Shown piece after piece: positions 1 through 8,249 of a stretch of 26,641 bases of DNA (positions are counted from its first letter, which is position 1; each line of letters begins with the position of its first letter). Under the pieces are notes generated by a model. It had not been told where the DNA came from. It saw nothing but the letters and a program-made list of their open reading frames with translations, and searched no databases. Position numbers and translations under genes: made by a program. The DNA is from Archaeoglobus sp. JdFR-24 (GTDB lineage: Archaea; Halobacteriota; Archaeoglobi; Archaeoglobales; Archaeoglobaceae), in NCBI GenBank assembly GCA_002011215.1, contig MTML01000104.1, forward strand, positions 1 to 26,641, in the 5' to 3' direction.

Positions 1-1
1 C

Positions 2-130
2 AGATGTTTGAATTGTGGTTACAAGGGAGATAGAGATGTTAATGCTGCCAAAAATATTCTGAAGAAGGGTTTGGAAAAGCTAAACAAAACTAATGTGTCC
101 CGTAAGGGGACGGGGGCTGTCGTGAACTAG
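2..130 (+). CDS. tnpB: TnpB RNA-guided endonuclease, C-terminal fragment (starts outside window)
   Basis: The open frame enters from the left edge and stops at TAG 128-130. The visible 42 residues begin RCLNCGYKGDRDVNAAKNIL, which is the second half of the TnpB zinc ribbon (CxxC) followed by the conserved D-R-D-x-N-A-A-x-N-I motif carrying the last RuvC catalytic aspartate. A basic tail follows, ending in RKGTGAVVN. TnpB proteins are RuvC nucleases guided by the RNA made from the element's right end; they cut DNA and help retain IS200/IS605 elements. Both the Zn ligands in view and the catalytic Asp are intact, so this part is not visibly degraded. The rest of the protein is not in the window. 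Confidence 0.85.
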   Translation, partial: RCLNCGYKGDRDVNAAKNILKKGLEKLNKTNVSRKGTGAVVN

Positions 131-204
131 CCCGAACTACCGATGATGAGGCTGGAAGAGCCTCTGAAGGTAGAAGCTCCGTCTGTAAGGGCGGAGTAGT
201 TCAC
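131..204 (+). ncRNA. Probable TnpB guide-RNA (omega RNA) scaffold / element right end
   Basis: The bases after the tnpB stop fold into two hairpins. The first has an outer stem 137-141/169-173 (CTACC/GGTAG) and an inner stem 148-153/159-164 (GAGGCT/AGCCTC). They are separated by an internal loop of GATGAT on one side and TGAA on the other. The second is 177-183/190-196 (CTCCGTC/GGCGGAG, one G-U pair), followed by TAGTTCAC. In characterised IS200/IS605 elements the guide RNA overlaps the tnpB 3' end and runs through the right end into flanking DNA. By analogy the guide here would begin near 205 (TTGAGTATTA...). The structure is seen; transcription and function are inferred. Confidence 0.65.
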
Positions 205-246
205 TTGAGTATTAAATTTTGAGTAACTATAGTATTTTAAATAAAA

Positions 247-2223
247 TTAAAGATTAATTTCATTCATTTTTTCCCAGGTGTTCTCATCGAAAACAACAAT
301 CTTCTCCCCTATTATATATAAGTAGTCATCGATAAACACAGCCCTTATTGCAGGCATATCGACAGCTTTTATAAGCTCCAGTTTGTCTTTGTACGAGAAG
401 ATGTACCCACCGTCACTTCCAGGCAGGAAGAAAACCTCGTGTTTCTGGTCTATCAGGAATGCATGGTGGGTTCGCAGAATATCAGACCAGTATTCCTTCA
501 GAGTGTATTTGTCTATTTCCCTGGGGTTATCGGGAGAGGAGACGTCGAACAGAGATATTTTCACATACTGGTCTTCTTTGCCAATCCCGAGGATTATGTT
601 TTCTGATATCGGGTGCAGATAAGAGGAATAACCTGGTATCTTGAGTTCCCCTTTTATCTCGGGTTTTTCAGGATTTGAAAGGTCCATGATAAAGAAAGGG
701 TCGGTTTGTCTGAATGTTACAACATATCCCTTATCTCCCAGAAATCTCACGGCATAGATTCTTTCGTCTTTACCGAAATCCTTGATTGAGCCAGCGATTT
801 TCAGATCTTTGTCGAGAATATAGACGTCGTTGGTATCCCTGATTGTGGTTGCGACCCTCAGATAACCCTCGTATTCATCCAGAGAAAACTGATTGAGCAG
901 TCTGCCAGGCACTTCTCCATCTGCGATAGGTTTAAGATCCATCGAGATTTTGACGATCTCGGTTTTTTCCAGCTCTCTTTTGTGTTCCTCCCGGTAATCC
1001 TGCAGTCTGTTCCAGAACTCGTTTTCAAATTTTTTCCTTTCATCTTTGTCGAGTGAACTTGAATATTGGTCAAGGATGATTTGGATTTCTACGAGCTTTG
1101 CACGGTTGCTGATGTCATAGTTGTTGAGCTTCTCAATTTTCTTTATCACCTCTTCAGAAACCAGATCTCTGTTCTCCTTCAAGAAGTCGTACATGAGCTT
1201 CACCTGGTCTCCTGACCGGAAATAAGTGATGTAGATTGCATTTGTGGACATATAAACCACGGAAGAGCCAGATGAACCAAGGAATGAAATGGAGTCCTCT
1301 ATATCTCCTGTTTCAGGATTCAGGATCATGATATTGTAGGATGTATCTACGGGAATGGGGTGGATGGGGTGATATATGTCTCTGTATTCAATTACAAGCG
1401 GGTTGTTTTTGTAGGTTAAAGGCTTGATTGGACTCGGTTCATATACATCAATCCAGCTTCTTGTTATCAGGTATATTTTGCCCTGGTATAGTCTGGCAGT
1501 TAGTAGGTTACTACTTAAATCGATTTTCCAGACTTTTTCAGGTTTTTCTGAGACATTGTAGGCTGTAATCTGGTCATAGCTGAAAATGATAAGCGTGTTG
1601 TTGTATAATAGTAAATCGCCGGTTTCATCAATCTCGAATTCGACTTCAAGAGATTCAGGAGGGAATGCTTTTATCACTTTGGTGTCTCTGTCTGAGTCGG
1701 GTTTACCTTCCCAGAAAATCGGATACTTCCAGTATTTTGATAAATAAATGTTCTCTCCATCTGTTTTGATGATATCTGGCTCATCGATACCTGCAACCTG
1801 AACATTGGTGCCTGAAAATCTCTCTGCTTTTTCAGGAATATTTCCTGATGGTGTGGGGACAGGTGTTGGAGTGGGAACTGGGAGGGGGGTGGAAACTGGT
1901 GATGGTGGAGTAGAAACTTCAGCAGTTGGAACCACATCTAATGTAACATCTCCCGCTATGACACCTCTTAATCCTCCAAACCACCCAAGATAATATGATT
2001 GTTGTGTGGATTGTATGTATTCTCTAACTTCCTCTTCAGAGGAGAAGTTCATGAATGTTTCTGGTTTATATCCTGCTCCTGCGGAATTTCCTGTCCCACC
2101 TGTCCCGGTATCTCCAGCATCTCCGACACCGGAGTCTCCTGGATGATCCGGATGGTATACTGTACATCCTGCAATCAGTCCTGCCAGCATTATTGATAAG
2201 AGGATCACAATCCATCGTTTCAT
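247..2223 (-). CDS. Secreted lipoprotein with C-terminal beta-propeller domain (PF09826-like)
   Basis: This is a 658-residue protein. A lysine/arginine-bearing start and hydrophobic stretch end in the lipobox L-I-A-G-C, with Cys20 the likely lipidation site, so the protein is probably anchored on the outer face of the membrane. Residues 22-50 are rich in Gly/Asp. Residues 99-127 are a Pro/Thr/Val linker (PTPTPVPTP). From about 136 comes FSGTNVQVAGIDEPDIIKTD, the typical opening of the secreted beta-propeller family PF09826, followed by repeated short beta-strand blocks to the C-terminus. A charged, probably helical insert lies near residues 345-420. The function of the family is unknown; a surface binding or scaffolding role is a guess. 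The gene is monocistronic, with a TATA element at 2247-2254 that implies a leaderless mRNA. Confidence 0.8.
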   Translation of the reverse strand: MKRWIVILLSIMLAGLIAGCTVYHPDHPGDSGVGDAGDTGTGGTGNSAGAGYKPETFMNFSSEEEVREYIQSTQQSYYLGWFGGLRGVIAGDVTLDVVPTAEVSTPPSPVSTPLPVPTPTPVPTPSGNIPEKAERFSGTNVQVAGIDEPDIIKTDGENIYLSKYWKYPIFWEGKPDSDRDTKVIKAFPPESLEVEFEIDETGDLLLYNNTLIIFSYDQITAYNVSEKPEKVWKIDLSSNLLTARLYQGKIYLITRSWIDVYEPSPIKPLTYKNNPLVIEYRDIYHPIHPIPVDTSYNIMILNPETGDIEDSISFLGSSGSSVVYMSTNAIYITYFRSGDQVKLMYDFLKENRDLVSEEVIKKIEKLNNYDISNRAKLVEIQIILDQYSSSLDKDERKKFENEFWNRLQDYREEHKRELEKTEIVKISMDLKPIADGEVPGRLLNQFSLDEYEGYLRVATTIRDTNDVYILDKDLKIAGSIKDFGKDERIYAVRFLGDKGYVVTFRQTDPFFIMDLSNPEKPEIKGELKIPGYSSYLHPISENIILGIGKEDQYVKISLFDVSSPDNPREIDKYTLKEYWSDILRTHHAFLIDQKHEVFFLPGSDGGYIFSYKDKLELIKAVDMPAIRAVFIDDYLYIIGEKIVVFDENTWEKMNEINL

Positions 2224-2246
2224 AACTGTATTATTTCAATTGGGAA

Positions 2247-2254
2247 GATATATG
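2247..2254 (-). promoter_or_regulatory. TATA box of the beta-propeller lipoprotein gene
   Basis: Read on the minus strand this is CATATATC, centred about 27 nt upstream of the ATG at 2223-2221. That spacing places the transcription start at or within a few bases of the start codon, so translation is probably leaderless; no Shine-Dalgarno sequence is seen. Confidence 0.45.
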
Positions 2255-2361
2255 GGTTTTTAATTAGTTAGAAAGTATATTTGAAATATATGTTGGTATT
2301 TACTTTCAGGTTAGAGTATATTAAAATTGAACCTTAGATTCTTGAATTTATTTTAAATAAG

Positions 2362-2436
2362 CGGACCCGGCGGGATTTGAACCCGCGATCTACGGCTTAG
2401 GAGGCCGTCGCCTTATCCATGCTAGGCTACGGGCCC
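2362..2436 (-). tRNA. tRNA-Arg (anticodon CCU)
   Basis: The minus strand folds as a full cloverleaf of 75 nt. The acceptor stem is GGGCCCG/CGGGTCC with one G-U pair and discriminator G. The D arm is GCCT...AGGC, the anticodon stem ACGGC/GCCGT with loop CTCCTAA (anticodon CCU, reading AGG), and the T arm GCGGG-TTCAAAT-CCCGC. CCA is not encoded. No intron is present. The gene stands alone between the lipoprotein gene and the Liv operon. Confidence 0.95.
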
Positions 2437-2587
2437 AGAGTTTAAGGATGGAAACTCTCACTCTTATTCGACTTGCACCTCCTTTTGCCTGTTAAGGTTT
2501 ATGAATATTATGGTATCCGAATGCAATCAATACTTGAGTACTGAAAATGGCTTAATTTTAGATTAAATCTTAATTCATCTTATATGA

Positions 2588-2613
2588 ACGTTATAAACGT
2601 CATTTAAAAAATC
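2588..2613 (-). terminator. Possible terminator of the livJHMGF operon
   Basis: Just beyond the livF stop, the minus strand reads a run of six T (2604-2610 region) and then the inverted repeat ACGTT-TAT-AACGT (2588-2600). Archaeal terminators are mainly T-rich tracts, so the T run may end the operon transcript; the small hairpin could also protect the 3' end. The evidence is only the sequence pattern. Confidence 0.4.
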
Positions 2614-3294
2614 TCAGATCATAAGATATTTACCAAGTTTATCAAATATTTCCTCAGATGTCTCAATTTTCTCTGAAAAAACGACTTTTCCTGCTATTAG
2701 AAGAGTCAGAGTATCACTCATATCTATAAGTTCTTCAAGTCTTTCATGGGAAATGATAGCAATTCCTGTCTTTCTGTTTTTCATAGATGAAATTTCATCA
2801 ATAATCCTGTTTCTAACCTCCTTCTGCAGACCCTGAAACGGCTCATCCAGTAGAAGATATTTTGGTTTTGAGAGAATTGCCCGGGAAAAAACCACCATCT
2901 GTCTTTCACCACCACTCAGCGTTCCAGCTCTCTGTTTGCGGAGTTTTCTAAGCTGGGGAAACATTTCATATGCAAGGGATACATCCATTTTGGCCCCGAT
3001 TTTGAGGTTATCTTCAACAGTCAGATTTGGAGCTACTCTCATCTTTTCAGGAGCCAGTGCAATCCCCTTCGAAAATCTTTCATGAACCGGAATTGTGGTA
3101 ATATCCAGTCCATCAGCATAGATCTTTCCTGTTTTTACCCTTAGAAGACCCATAATCGCTTTGAAAAGTGTCGATTTTCCACTTCCGTTTGGCCCGACGA
3201 CGAGCGAAACATCACCTCTACGTATGCTGAAATTCACTCTTTCGATTATTTTCTTTTTTTCCGACGTGACTGTGATCTCCTTAACTTCTATCAT
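2614..3294 (-). CDS. livF: Branched-chain amino acid/amide-type ABC transporter ATPase LivF
   Basis: This 226-residue protein is one of two ATP-binding subunits of a Liv (HAAT-type) importer. Walker A is GPNGSGKST (about residues 35-43), the signature LSGGERQMVVF (about 122-132), Walker B YLLLDEPFQGL (about 145-155), and the switch histidine lies in ISHER. All ATPase motifs are intact. At 226 residues it is about the usual LivF length. It is the last gene of the operon, 40 nt after livG, with AGGA about 10 nt before the ATG. LivF and LivG would form the cytoplasmic ATPase pair under LivH/LivM. The substrate cannot be told from the ATPase. Confidence 0.88.
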   Translation of the reverse strand: MIEVKEITVTSEKKKIIERVNFSIRRGDVSLVVGPNGSGKSTLFKAIMGLLRVKTGKIYADGLDITTIPVHERFSKGIALAPEKMRVAPNLTVEDNLKIGAKMDVSLAYEMFPQLRKLRKQRAGTLSGGERQMVVFSRAILSKPKYLLLDEPFQGLQKEVRNRIIDEISSMKNRKTGIAIISHERLEELIDMSDTLTLLIAGKVVFSEKIETSEEIFDKLGKYLMI

Positions 3295-3334
3295 ATTATC
3301 ATTCCTGAGTGGTACGTTTGAAGTTTATACTCAT

Positions 3335-4024
3335 TTACTTTTGTGTTTCATTAAGCATTTCAGCTTTTGTTTGGTTTTTGATCACCCCTTTGAGTTCCCC
3401 GAACTCGAGCAAATATATTCTATCAGTGATATTTTTCAGTATTCTGGTTTTATGCGCGGTGATTATAATTCCAATACCCAGTTTTTTCATCATTTTAACT
3501 TTCTTTCTCACTTTCAAGGTGTTTTTACTGTCCAGAGCAGCAAAGGGCTCATCGAGAAGTAAAAATCCAGGTTCGGTTGATATGCTTCTGCAAAGCTCAA
3601 GCAATTTTAACTCTCCCTGTGAGAGATGTTTTGCTTTCCTTTTCGAAATCTCTTCGAGGTCAAATTGTTCCAGGAGCTTCTGAGTCCTCTCTATCGCCTC
3701 TTCATACCTGTATCTGAGGAGGCAACCAACCAGAACGTTCTCAAAAACTGTCATTTTTTTGAAGGGTCTTGGAATCTGAAAGGCATAACTTATCCCCAAT
3801 TCAACCCTCCTCTCCATTGGTAGAGGGGTTACGTTTTTCTCATCTAAGAAAACTTTTCCGCATGATGGTTTTATCATTCCAGATATGATTTTGAGGAGAG
3901 TTGACTTTCCGCTTCCGTTGGGGCCACATATTCCAATAACTTCTCCCTCTTCCAAATTGAAGCTGATTTTACTGAGCACAGTTAAATTGTTAAAGGATCT
4001 GGATATTTCTCTAACCTTCAGCAT
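3335..4024 (-). CDS. livG: Branched-chain amino acid/amide-type ABC transporter ATPase LivG
   Basis: This 229-residue ATPase subunit has Walker A GPNGSGKST (about residues 34-42), signature LSQGELKLLEL, Walker B FLLLDEPFAALD and the switch histidine in TAHKT. The Q replacing the usual second G of the signature (LSQGE) is a tolerated variant. It is somewhat shorter than typical LivG proteins (about 250), lacking part of the usual C-terminal extension. The start is supported by GGAGG seven nucleotides before the ATG. The start overlaps the end of livM by 14 nt, which suggests translational coupling. Assignment as LivG rather than LivF rests on its position next to livM. Confidence 0.87.
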   Translation of the reverse strand: MLKVREISRSFNNLTVLSKISFNLEEGEVIGICGPNGSGKSTLLKIISGMIKPSCGKVFLDEKNVTPLPMERRVELGISYAFQIPRPFKKMTVFENVLVGCLLRYRYEEAIERTQKLLEQFDLEEISKRKAKHLSQGELKLLELCRSISTEPGFLLLDEPFAALDSKNTLKVRKKVKMMKKLGIGIIITAHKTRILKNITDRIYLLEFGELKGVIKNQTKAEMLNETQK

Positions 4025-5021
4025 CAGAAAACCTCCATCTGAGGATTTTTGGCGACGTTATGAGGAGTACTGCATACAGGAGCAGATGAAGCTGAGGTAC
4101 AATTGCGTTGAGATAGTTGGATACTATGACCAGAATAAAACTTCCGGCAACATTTCCAAGTTCAGACTCGTTCCTGAAAAATAAGGTTGCAATGAAGGGA
4201 AATATCGCAACATGGACTGAGAAAATTTCTGGATTGATGTGGGAAAAGAGTAGAACATACATTCCACCGGCAATCGATGCGATTAAACAGGAGATCAGGC
4301 AATAGTAAAACTTAAACCTGTTTACATCTATCCCTACTGCTCTTGCAGCCTTCTCATCGTCCCGTACAGCCACCATCCTCAAACCAGTTGTTGATAGCCG
4401 GAGGAAGCTCAACATTGCAAATATTCCTGCAAGCAAAAAGATAGATGCAAAATATACAAAATTTTGTGAAGTAACAGCAATTGAAAACCCCTCCTCCCCA
4501 CCATACAGGACTCCATCTCTCTCCAGCACAAAGCTGGAAGATGCAATCCAGAATATAATGCCCATAATGAATGTTATAAAAACAAAAGCAACCCTGTCCA
4601 GCTTTCGGGCGGGAATGTAAAGAATTATTGCAGAAAGGATTCCCGACAATATCCATATCAAAGGTAAAGTTGAAACATCTCCCCCTACAAGATATCCGAT
4701 CGCTGAAAAATACCCAGCTAGACCAAAAGGAATTGTATGTCCAAGGCTCGTTCTACCCCCAAAATTCTTCATCACACTCCACGAGAGAGTATATATGGAA
4801 TAGATGGCTCCCAGAGTGAAAAGCCAAGTGAAATAGTAATTGTTGATGAGTAGTGGACTAAGTGTAATTACAATCAGGACTAAGATCTCCAGCAATCTGA
4901 CCCTTTTTTTGCGGAGCATTTCGTTTCTGTAATAATCTCTGCTCGGAATGTTCTCTTTTATTTTCCCGTCAGTTTCCAACATCCCGGTTTTTGATATCCC
5001 GGTTACATCAATCTTTGACAT
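4011..5021 (-). CDS. livM: Branched-chain amino acid/amide-type ABC transporter permease LivM
   Basis: This is an integral membrane permease of 336 residues. After a charged cytoplasmic N-terminus of about 45 residues (MSKIDVTG..., ending near MLRKKRVRLLE), about nine hydrophobic segments follow. They include the family-typical block around GRTSLGHTIPFGLAGYF and the cytoplasmic loop with RDDEKAARAVGIDVNRFK, the EAA-like contact to the ATPases (D-E-K-A-A-x-A-x-G). I chose the ATG at 5021, four bases after the livH stop with GGAG about 10 nt before it. A frame extension to 5075 would overlap livH by 50 nt and add a non-family N-terminus. It pairs with LivH as the translocation pore. Confidence 0.86.
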   Translation of the reverse strand: MSKIDVTGISKTGMLETDGKIKENIPSRDYYRNEMLRKKRVRLLEILVLIVITLSPLLINNYYFTWLFTLGAIYSIYTLSWSVMKNFGGRTSLGHTIPFGLAGYFSAIGYLVGGDVSTLPLIWILSGILSAIILYIPARKLDRVAFVFITFIMGIIFWIASSSFVLERDGVLYGGEEGFSIAVTSQNFVYFASIFLLAGIFAMLSFLRLSTTGLRMVAVRDDEKAARAVGIDVNRFKFYYCLISCLIASIAGGMYVLLFSHINPEIFSVHVAIFPFIATLFFRNESELGNVAGSFILVIVSNYLNAIVPQLHLLLYAVLLITSPKILRWRFSDAEG

Positions 5022-5025
5022 CCTA

Positions 5026-5796
5026 TCAGCTCCATAATGCAAAATATCCAGCAAGCAATGCATATCCCATCGCATAACCCATTGAAATGGTGATTATTCT
5101 GATATGATGCACTATACCAATTCCTTTGAACTGTGCAGCTATTGCAGCAATCAGTATTCCGCTTATCAGAGGTGTCCATCCAATTGCGGGAAAAAGAGCC
5201 TGTTGGGTGGAGGTTAAACCTCCCAAGATAGCTATGAACGCTGAACTTATGGAAACGCATATGAAGGAAAATCTCTCGACATTGACACCATATACCACTG
5301 CTAAGAAGACATCATCCTCAATGAATTTTAGCTTTATTCCGTATCTGGATGAGTATATCATGAGGAGGGCCGATATCATGCTGACCAGAATCAGCAGTTC
5401 GATCAGATCCCATAGCCCCACACCTGAGAATACAGGTTCAGATATGTCAAGAACTAGGTAATAGCCTGTCTTTTGACTTATTCTGATAATTTCTTCGATT
5501 GCAATACCAATCCCTAGGCTGATTATTGTCGCCTCAAGCATTTCCCTGCCCATACGTCTTATAATCAGGAACTGAAATGAACCAACCAGAAATGCCACGA
5601 TTGCTGAAATCACAAGAGACAGACCGAAGCTCAGGCCTGCTTTAAATGCGAAGAAGGTTATGTACGCGCCAAGGGTGAAAATGGATCCGTATGCTAAGTT
5701 CAGAAATTTGGCAATCCTGAAATTCAAACTTATGCCAATTGCGAATATTGACAGAAAAACTCCGGAGAAGAAAATAGAAGGAAGATCTATGGCCAT
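5026..5796 (-). CDS. livH: Branched-chain amino acid/amide-type ABC transporter permease LivH
   Basis: This 256-residue integral membrane permease is nearly all hydrophobic, with about seven or eight membrane spans. The N-terminal region around FRIAKFLNLAYGSIFTLGAY matches the conserved LivH block (N-L-A-H/Y-G-x-x-x-x-x-G-A-Y). The cytoplasmic loop near residues 165-190 (FLAVVYGVNVERFSFI) is the ATPase-contact loop. The glycine/alanine-rich C-terminus (GILIAAIAAQFKGIGIV) is also family-like. Its ATG overlaps the end of livJ by 10 nt, so the two are probably translationally coupled. Length is slightly below the usual 285-300. Confidence 0.84.
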   Translation of the reverse strand: MAIDLPSIFFSGVFLSIFAIGISLNFRIAKFLNLAYGSIFTLGAYITFFAFKAGLSFGLSLVISAIVAFLVGSFQFLIIRRMGREMLEATIISLGIGIAIEEIIRISQKTGYYLVLDISEPVFSGVGLWDLIELLILVSMISALLMIYSSRYGIKLKFIEDDVFLAVVYGVNVERFSFICVSISSAFIAILGGLTSTQQALFPAIGWTPLISGILIAAIAAQFKGIGIVHHIRIITISMGYAMGYALLAGYFALWS

Positions 5797-7064
5797 GCGA
5801 CTTCTGACTCTGCCAGTTTTTCTGGGTACACTATAACGGCTTTGCCGTTAATCCACTCCGCAATTATTCCCTGAAGTTCTTTGCTACCCCATAACGCCTG
5901 ATGTTTATCATTGAAGCGGTATTTTCCACTGGCACTTGTAAACTCTCCTTTTTCGAGCACGTCAATCAACTGATCTTTTATTTCTTTGCTGCCCTTCGCG
6001 TTCACATTTTCGAGTGCCTGTGCGAGTATTAATATGGCATCATAGGTCAGAACTCCTGCATAGTTGTTCGCCTCTTCTCCGAACTCCTTTCTGTAGTCTG
6101 CGAAATATTTCTCTGTAAACTCTGACTTTCTGACACCTTCCAGAGCTGCAGCCTGGAATGCTGTGTAGTCAGCAGTCCGATTCAATCCTTTGAGCACATG
6201 TGGGAGGGCAAGCACTCCACCAACAGAATAGACTATCCCAGATCCGTTGTTTTTTCTATACTCTTTCAGATAGCTTACTGCCAGACTCCCTGGATCTCCG
6301 AGTATAACAACATCTCTTTCCCCTGTTGCCGATGCGGCAGTCTTTGCCTGATTCTGGACGTCCTTTGGGTCCACCTTAGGGTTGTAATATGTTTCAGCAA
6401 TGAGTGGCAGGTTTGTCCTTTCTTTAATGATTTTTAACATTCCCTGGTTGAAAGTGCTGAGAGGCTGAAAGCCCTGGAAATAGTAACCTTCAGCATTGGA
6501 AATTCTGAGGAATTCAGCAGCCAGAATTCCCCAGTAGGTTGTATTATAAGCGTTTCTGAAAACGTATCTGTTACCCTCATCAACCTTCTGCTCAATCATA
6601 CCACTCGATCCAACACTTATTATGAATGGTGTCCCGGTTTCCTTTGCGGAATCAGCACAGGCTATGGATTGTGGGCTTGAATAAGTTCCAACAATTGCAA
6701 TAACGCCCCTATTTGCCAGTTCTAAAAATGCAGATTTGGCTTTTTCAGCAGTATCTCCACAATCAGCGATCTCCAGTGTTATCTTATATCTCTTCGCCAG
6801 ACCCATTTCAGATATGTGTTTCTCAGCGAGTCTTGCGGCATTCTCCATCGCAACCCCGCTGGTCTGAAATCGCCCAGTTTTTGGAACAAGTACTCCTATC
6901 TTTATCTCCTTGATTTCGGGTGCTGGCTGTGGAGTTGGAGTAGGAATTGAAGTGGGAGTTAGAGTAGGGGTTGGAGTAGGAGTTGAGGCTTTCTCAGACT
7001 GGGTACAGCCAGCAATCAATATTGAAATTAGAATGAGAATTAGCAGGTTTTTCAGTTCTTTCAT
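5787..7064 (-). CDS. livJ: Liv-type ABC transporter substrate-binding lipoprotein LivJ
   Basis: This 425-residue extracellular binding protein has a signal peptide with lipobox L-I-A-G-C (Cys20). A Pro/Thr linker (about residues 27-50) is followed by a type I periplasmic-binding fold beginning EIKEIKIGVLVPKTGRFQTSG. Further family marks are the segment around GVIAIVGTYSSPQSIACA and the C-terminal block with TYDAILILAQALE. These proteins bind amino acids, amides, short-chain acids or aromatics; the ligand cannot be read from sequence. I start at ATG 7064 because AGGTGAT lies six bases upstream. GTG 7073 and ATG 7070 are alternative starts within that same site. First gene of livJHMGF. Confidence 0.86.
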   Translation of the reverse strand: MKELKNLLILILISILIAGCTQSEKASTPTPTPTLTPTSIPTPTPQPAPEIKEIKIGVLVPKTGRFQTSGVAMENAARLAEKHISEMGLAKRYKITLEIADCGDTAEKAKSAFLELANRGVIAIVGTYSSPQSIACADSAKETGTPFIISVGSSGMIEQKVDEGNRYVFRNAYNTTYWGILAAEFLRISNAEGYYFQGFQPLSTFNQGMLKIIKERTNLPLIAETYYNPKVDPKDVQNQAKTAASATGERDVVILGDPGSLAVSYLKEYRKNNGSGIVYSVGGVLALPHVLKGLNRTADYTAFQAAALEGVRKSEFTEKYFADYRKEFGEEANNYAGVLTYDAILILAQALENVNAKGSKEIKDQLIDVLEKGEFTSASGKYRFNDKHQALWGSKELQGIIAEWINGKAVIVYPEKLAESEVAWP

Positions 7065-7160
7065 AACCATCACCTTTAATTATTTAGAGAGAGTAAAATA
7101 TTAAATTTTCGAATTTCACGAATACCCGAAGTTTTTTAAGCTATTTTATTTGTTTTTTTA
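7065..7160. promoter_or_regulatory. Divergent promoter region between livJ and the LLM oxidoreductase gene
   Basis: On the plus strand TTTTTTAAG (7131-7139) is centred about 26 nt before ATG 7161, giving a leaderless transcript for the oxidoreductase gene. On the minus strand a CGAAAATTTAATATT element (about 7100-7114) would start transcription near 7080, leaving a short leader with GGTGAT before livJ. The two promoters lie within 40 nt of each other, so one regulator could control both directions. No clear palindrome was found between them. Confidence 0.5.
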
Positions 7161-8231
7161 ATGATGAATGTATTGCCGGACAATAATGGTGTTAAATTTG
7201 GCATTCAGCTTCCCCATGATCCTGCAGATCTCATATTAAAGGCTTCGATATTTGCAGACCGAAATGGATTTCATTCCGTATTCACACCGGATCACTTAGT
7301 TGGCATAGGGATAAGGAACTGGTATGCTTTTGAGTCTTTTACACTTCTTGGAGCCATTTCGCAGGTTACGCATAGGGTTAAGCTTGGAATATGTGTCAGT
7401 GACGTTCTAAGGAGGCATCCAGCAGTCCTTGCACAGTTTGCAATTACTCTCGATAATTTCTCTATGGGGAGGGCGATACTGGGTCTGGGAGCCGGAGAGG
7501 GCATGAATCTGATTCCTTATGGGATCTCCACAAAAAGTCTGGTGTCGAAACTGGAAGAGGGAACTGAGGTAATTAAAAAACTTCTGACACAAGATCATGT
7601 TGATTTTGAGGGCAGATTCTTTCATCTCAAAAATGCCTTTGTGGGGCCAAAGAGCAGGCAGAAAAGTGTGCCGTTGTGGATAGCCGGAAACTCGCAAAGA
7701 ACAATGGAGCTTACCGCCAGATTCGGTGATGGCTGGGTTCCAACCGCTGGAATGGGGCCTGAGAGGTATCGTGAAGGTCTTGAATATATCAGAAAAAGGG
7801 CAAAAGAATATGGCAGGACTGAAAAGATAGAGCCCGCCATCTTTGCTTACATAGTCGTGGAAAGGGATTATGATGAAGCAGTTAAAAAAATAGAGCTCCC
7901 GGCAAAGATTTTATCCCTAATGTCACCTGCCCGAAAGACTTTCCTTAAAAAAGCAGGAATTGATCCAGATTCGATTGAAATTCCAGATCTTATAAATTTC
8001 ACCTTTAACCGGGATAATATGAAAACTGCTATTGAATATGCCAAAAGCATTCCCTTTGAGGCTGTGAAAGACAGATATATTTTTGGTACACCGGATGATG
8101 TGATTGGAAAAATTGAAAGTTTTGTTGAAGCAGGAGTCGAGCACTTCGTATTAACACCGCTCGTGAGGCGTTCAGAATATATGAAGACGATAAAGACAAT
8201 TGCTTATGATGTTATTACCTATTTCAGTTGA
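7161..8231 (+). CDS. LLM-class (F420-dependent type) oxidoreductase
   Basis: This 356-residue TIM-barrel protein belongs to the luciferase-like/Mer superfamily. The opening VKFGIQLPHDPADLILKA, then FHSVFTPDHLVGIG, and VKLGICVSD-LRRHPAVLAQ are the standard blocks of F420-dependent methylene-tetrahydromethanopterin reductase-like enzymes. RAILGLGAGEG is the typical fourth-strand motif, followed by PLWIAGNSQRTMELTARFGDGWVP. The C-terminal GTPDDVIGKIESFVEAGVEHFVL is the common end of LLM proteins. In an F420-rich archaeon the cofactor is more likely F420 than FMN, but this is inferred. It is not clearly Mer itself. It starts leaderless at ATG 7161 (7164 is an alternative) and forms a pair with the amidohydrolase 18 nt downstream, divergent from livJHMGF. 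Confidence 0.82.
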   Translation: MMNVLPDNNGVKFGIQLPHDPADLILKASIFADRNGFHSVFTPDHLVGIGIRNWYAFESFTLLGAISQVTHRVKLGICVSDVLRRHPAVLAQFAITLDNFSMGRAILGLGAGEGMNLIPYGISTKSLVSKLEEGTEVIKKLLTQDHVDFEGRFFHLKNAFVGPKSRQKSVPLWIAGNSQRTMELTARFGDGWVPTAGMGPERYREGLEYIRKRAKEYGRTEKIEPAIFAYIVVERDYDEAVKKIELPAKILSLMSPARKTFLKKAGIDPDSIEIPDLINFTFNRDNMKTAIEYAKSIPFEAVKDRYIFGTPDDVIGKIESFVEAGVEHFVLTPLVRRSEYMKTIKTIAYDVITYFS

Positions 8232-8249
8232 GTCCACGGAGGGAGAATT

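Larger units (their letters stand above)
1..204 (+). mobile_element. Right end of an IS200/IS605-family (IS1341-like) element, cut by window edge
   Basis: The first 204 bases hold the last 42 codons of a TnpB-type protein followed by a short structured non-coding tail that ends in a hairpin and TAGTTCAC. That order (tnpB 3' end, hairpin, short conserved end) is the right end of IS200/IS605 elements. No terminal inverted repeats are expected for this family. The left end and any tnpA lie outside the window, so completeness cannot be judged. The presumed boundary at about 204 is 43 nt from the stop codon of the neighbouring lipoprotein gene, so the element sits just beyond that gene's 3' end. 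Confidence 0.75.

Noticed and set aside
2340..2440. Integration site at tRNA-Arg or tRNA-Leu
   Set aside because: No duplicate of either tRNA 3' end and no integrase gene was seen in the window, so no att site is claimed.
6910..7104. Val/Gly-repeat frame on the plus strand
   Set aside because: It is the antisense of the Pro/Thr linker of LivJ, a by-product of low-complexity coding sequence. The same applies to 1805-1993 opposite the lipoprotein linker.
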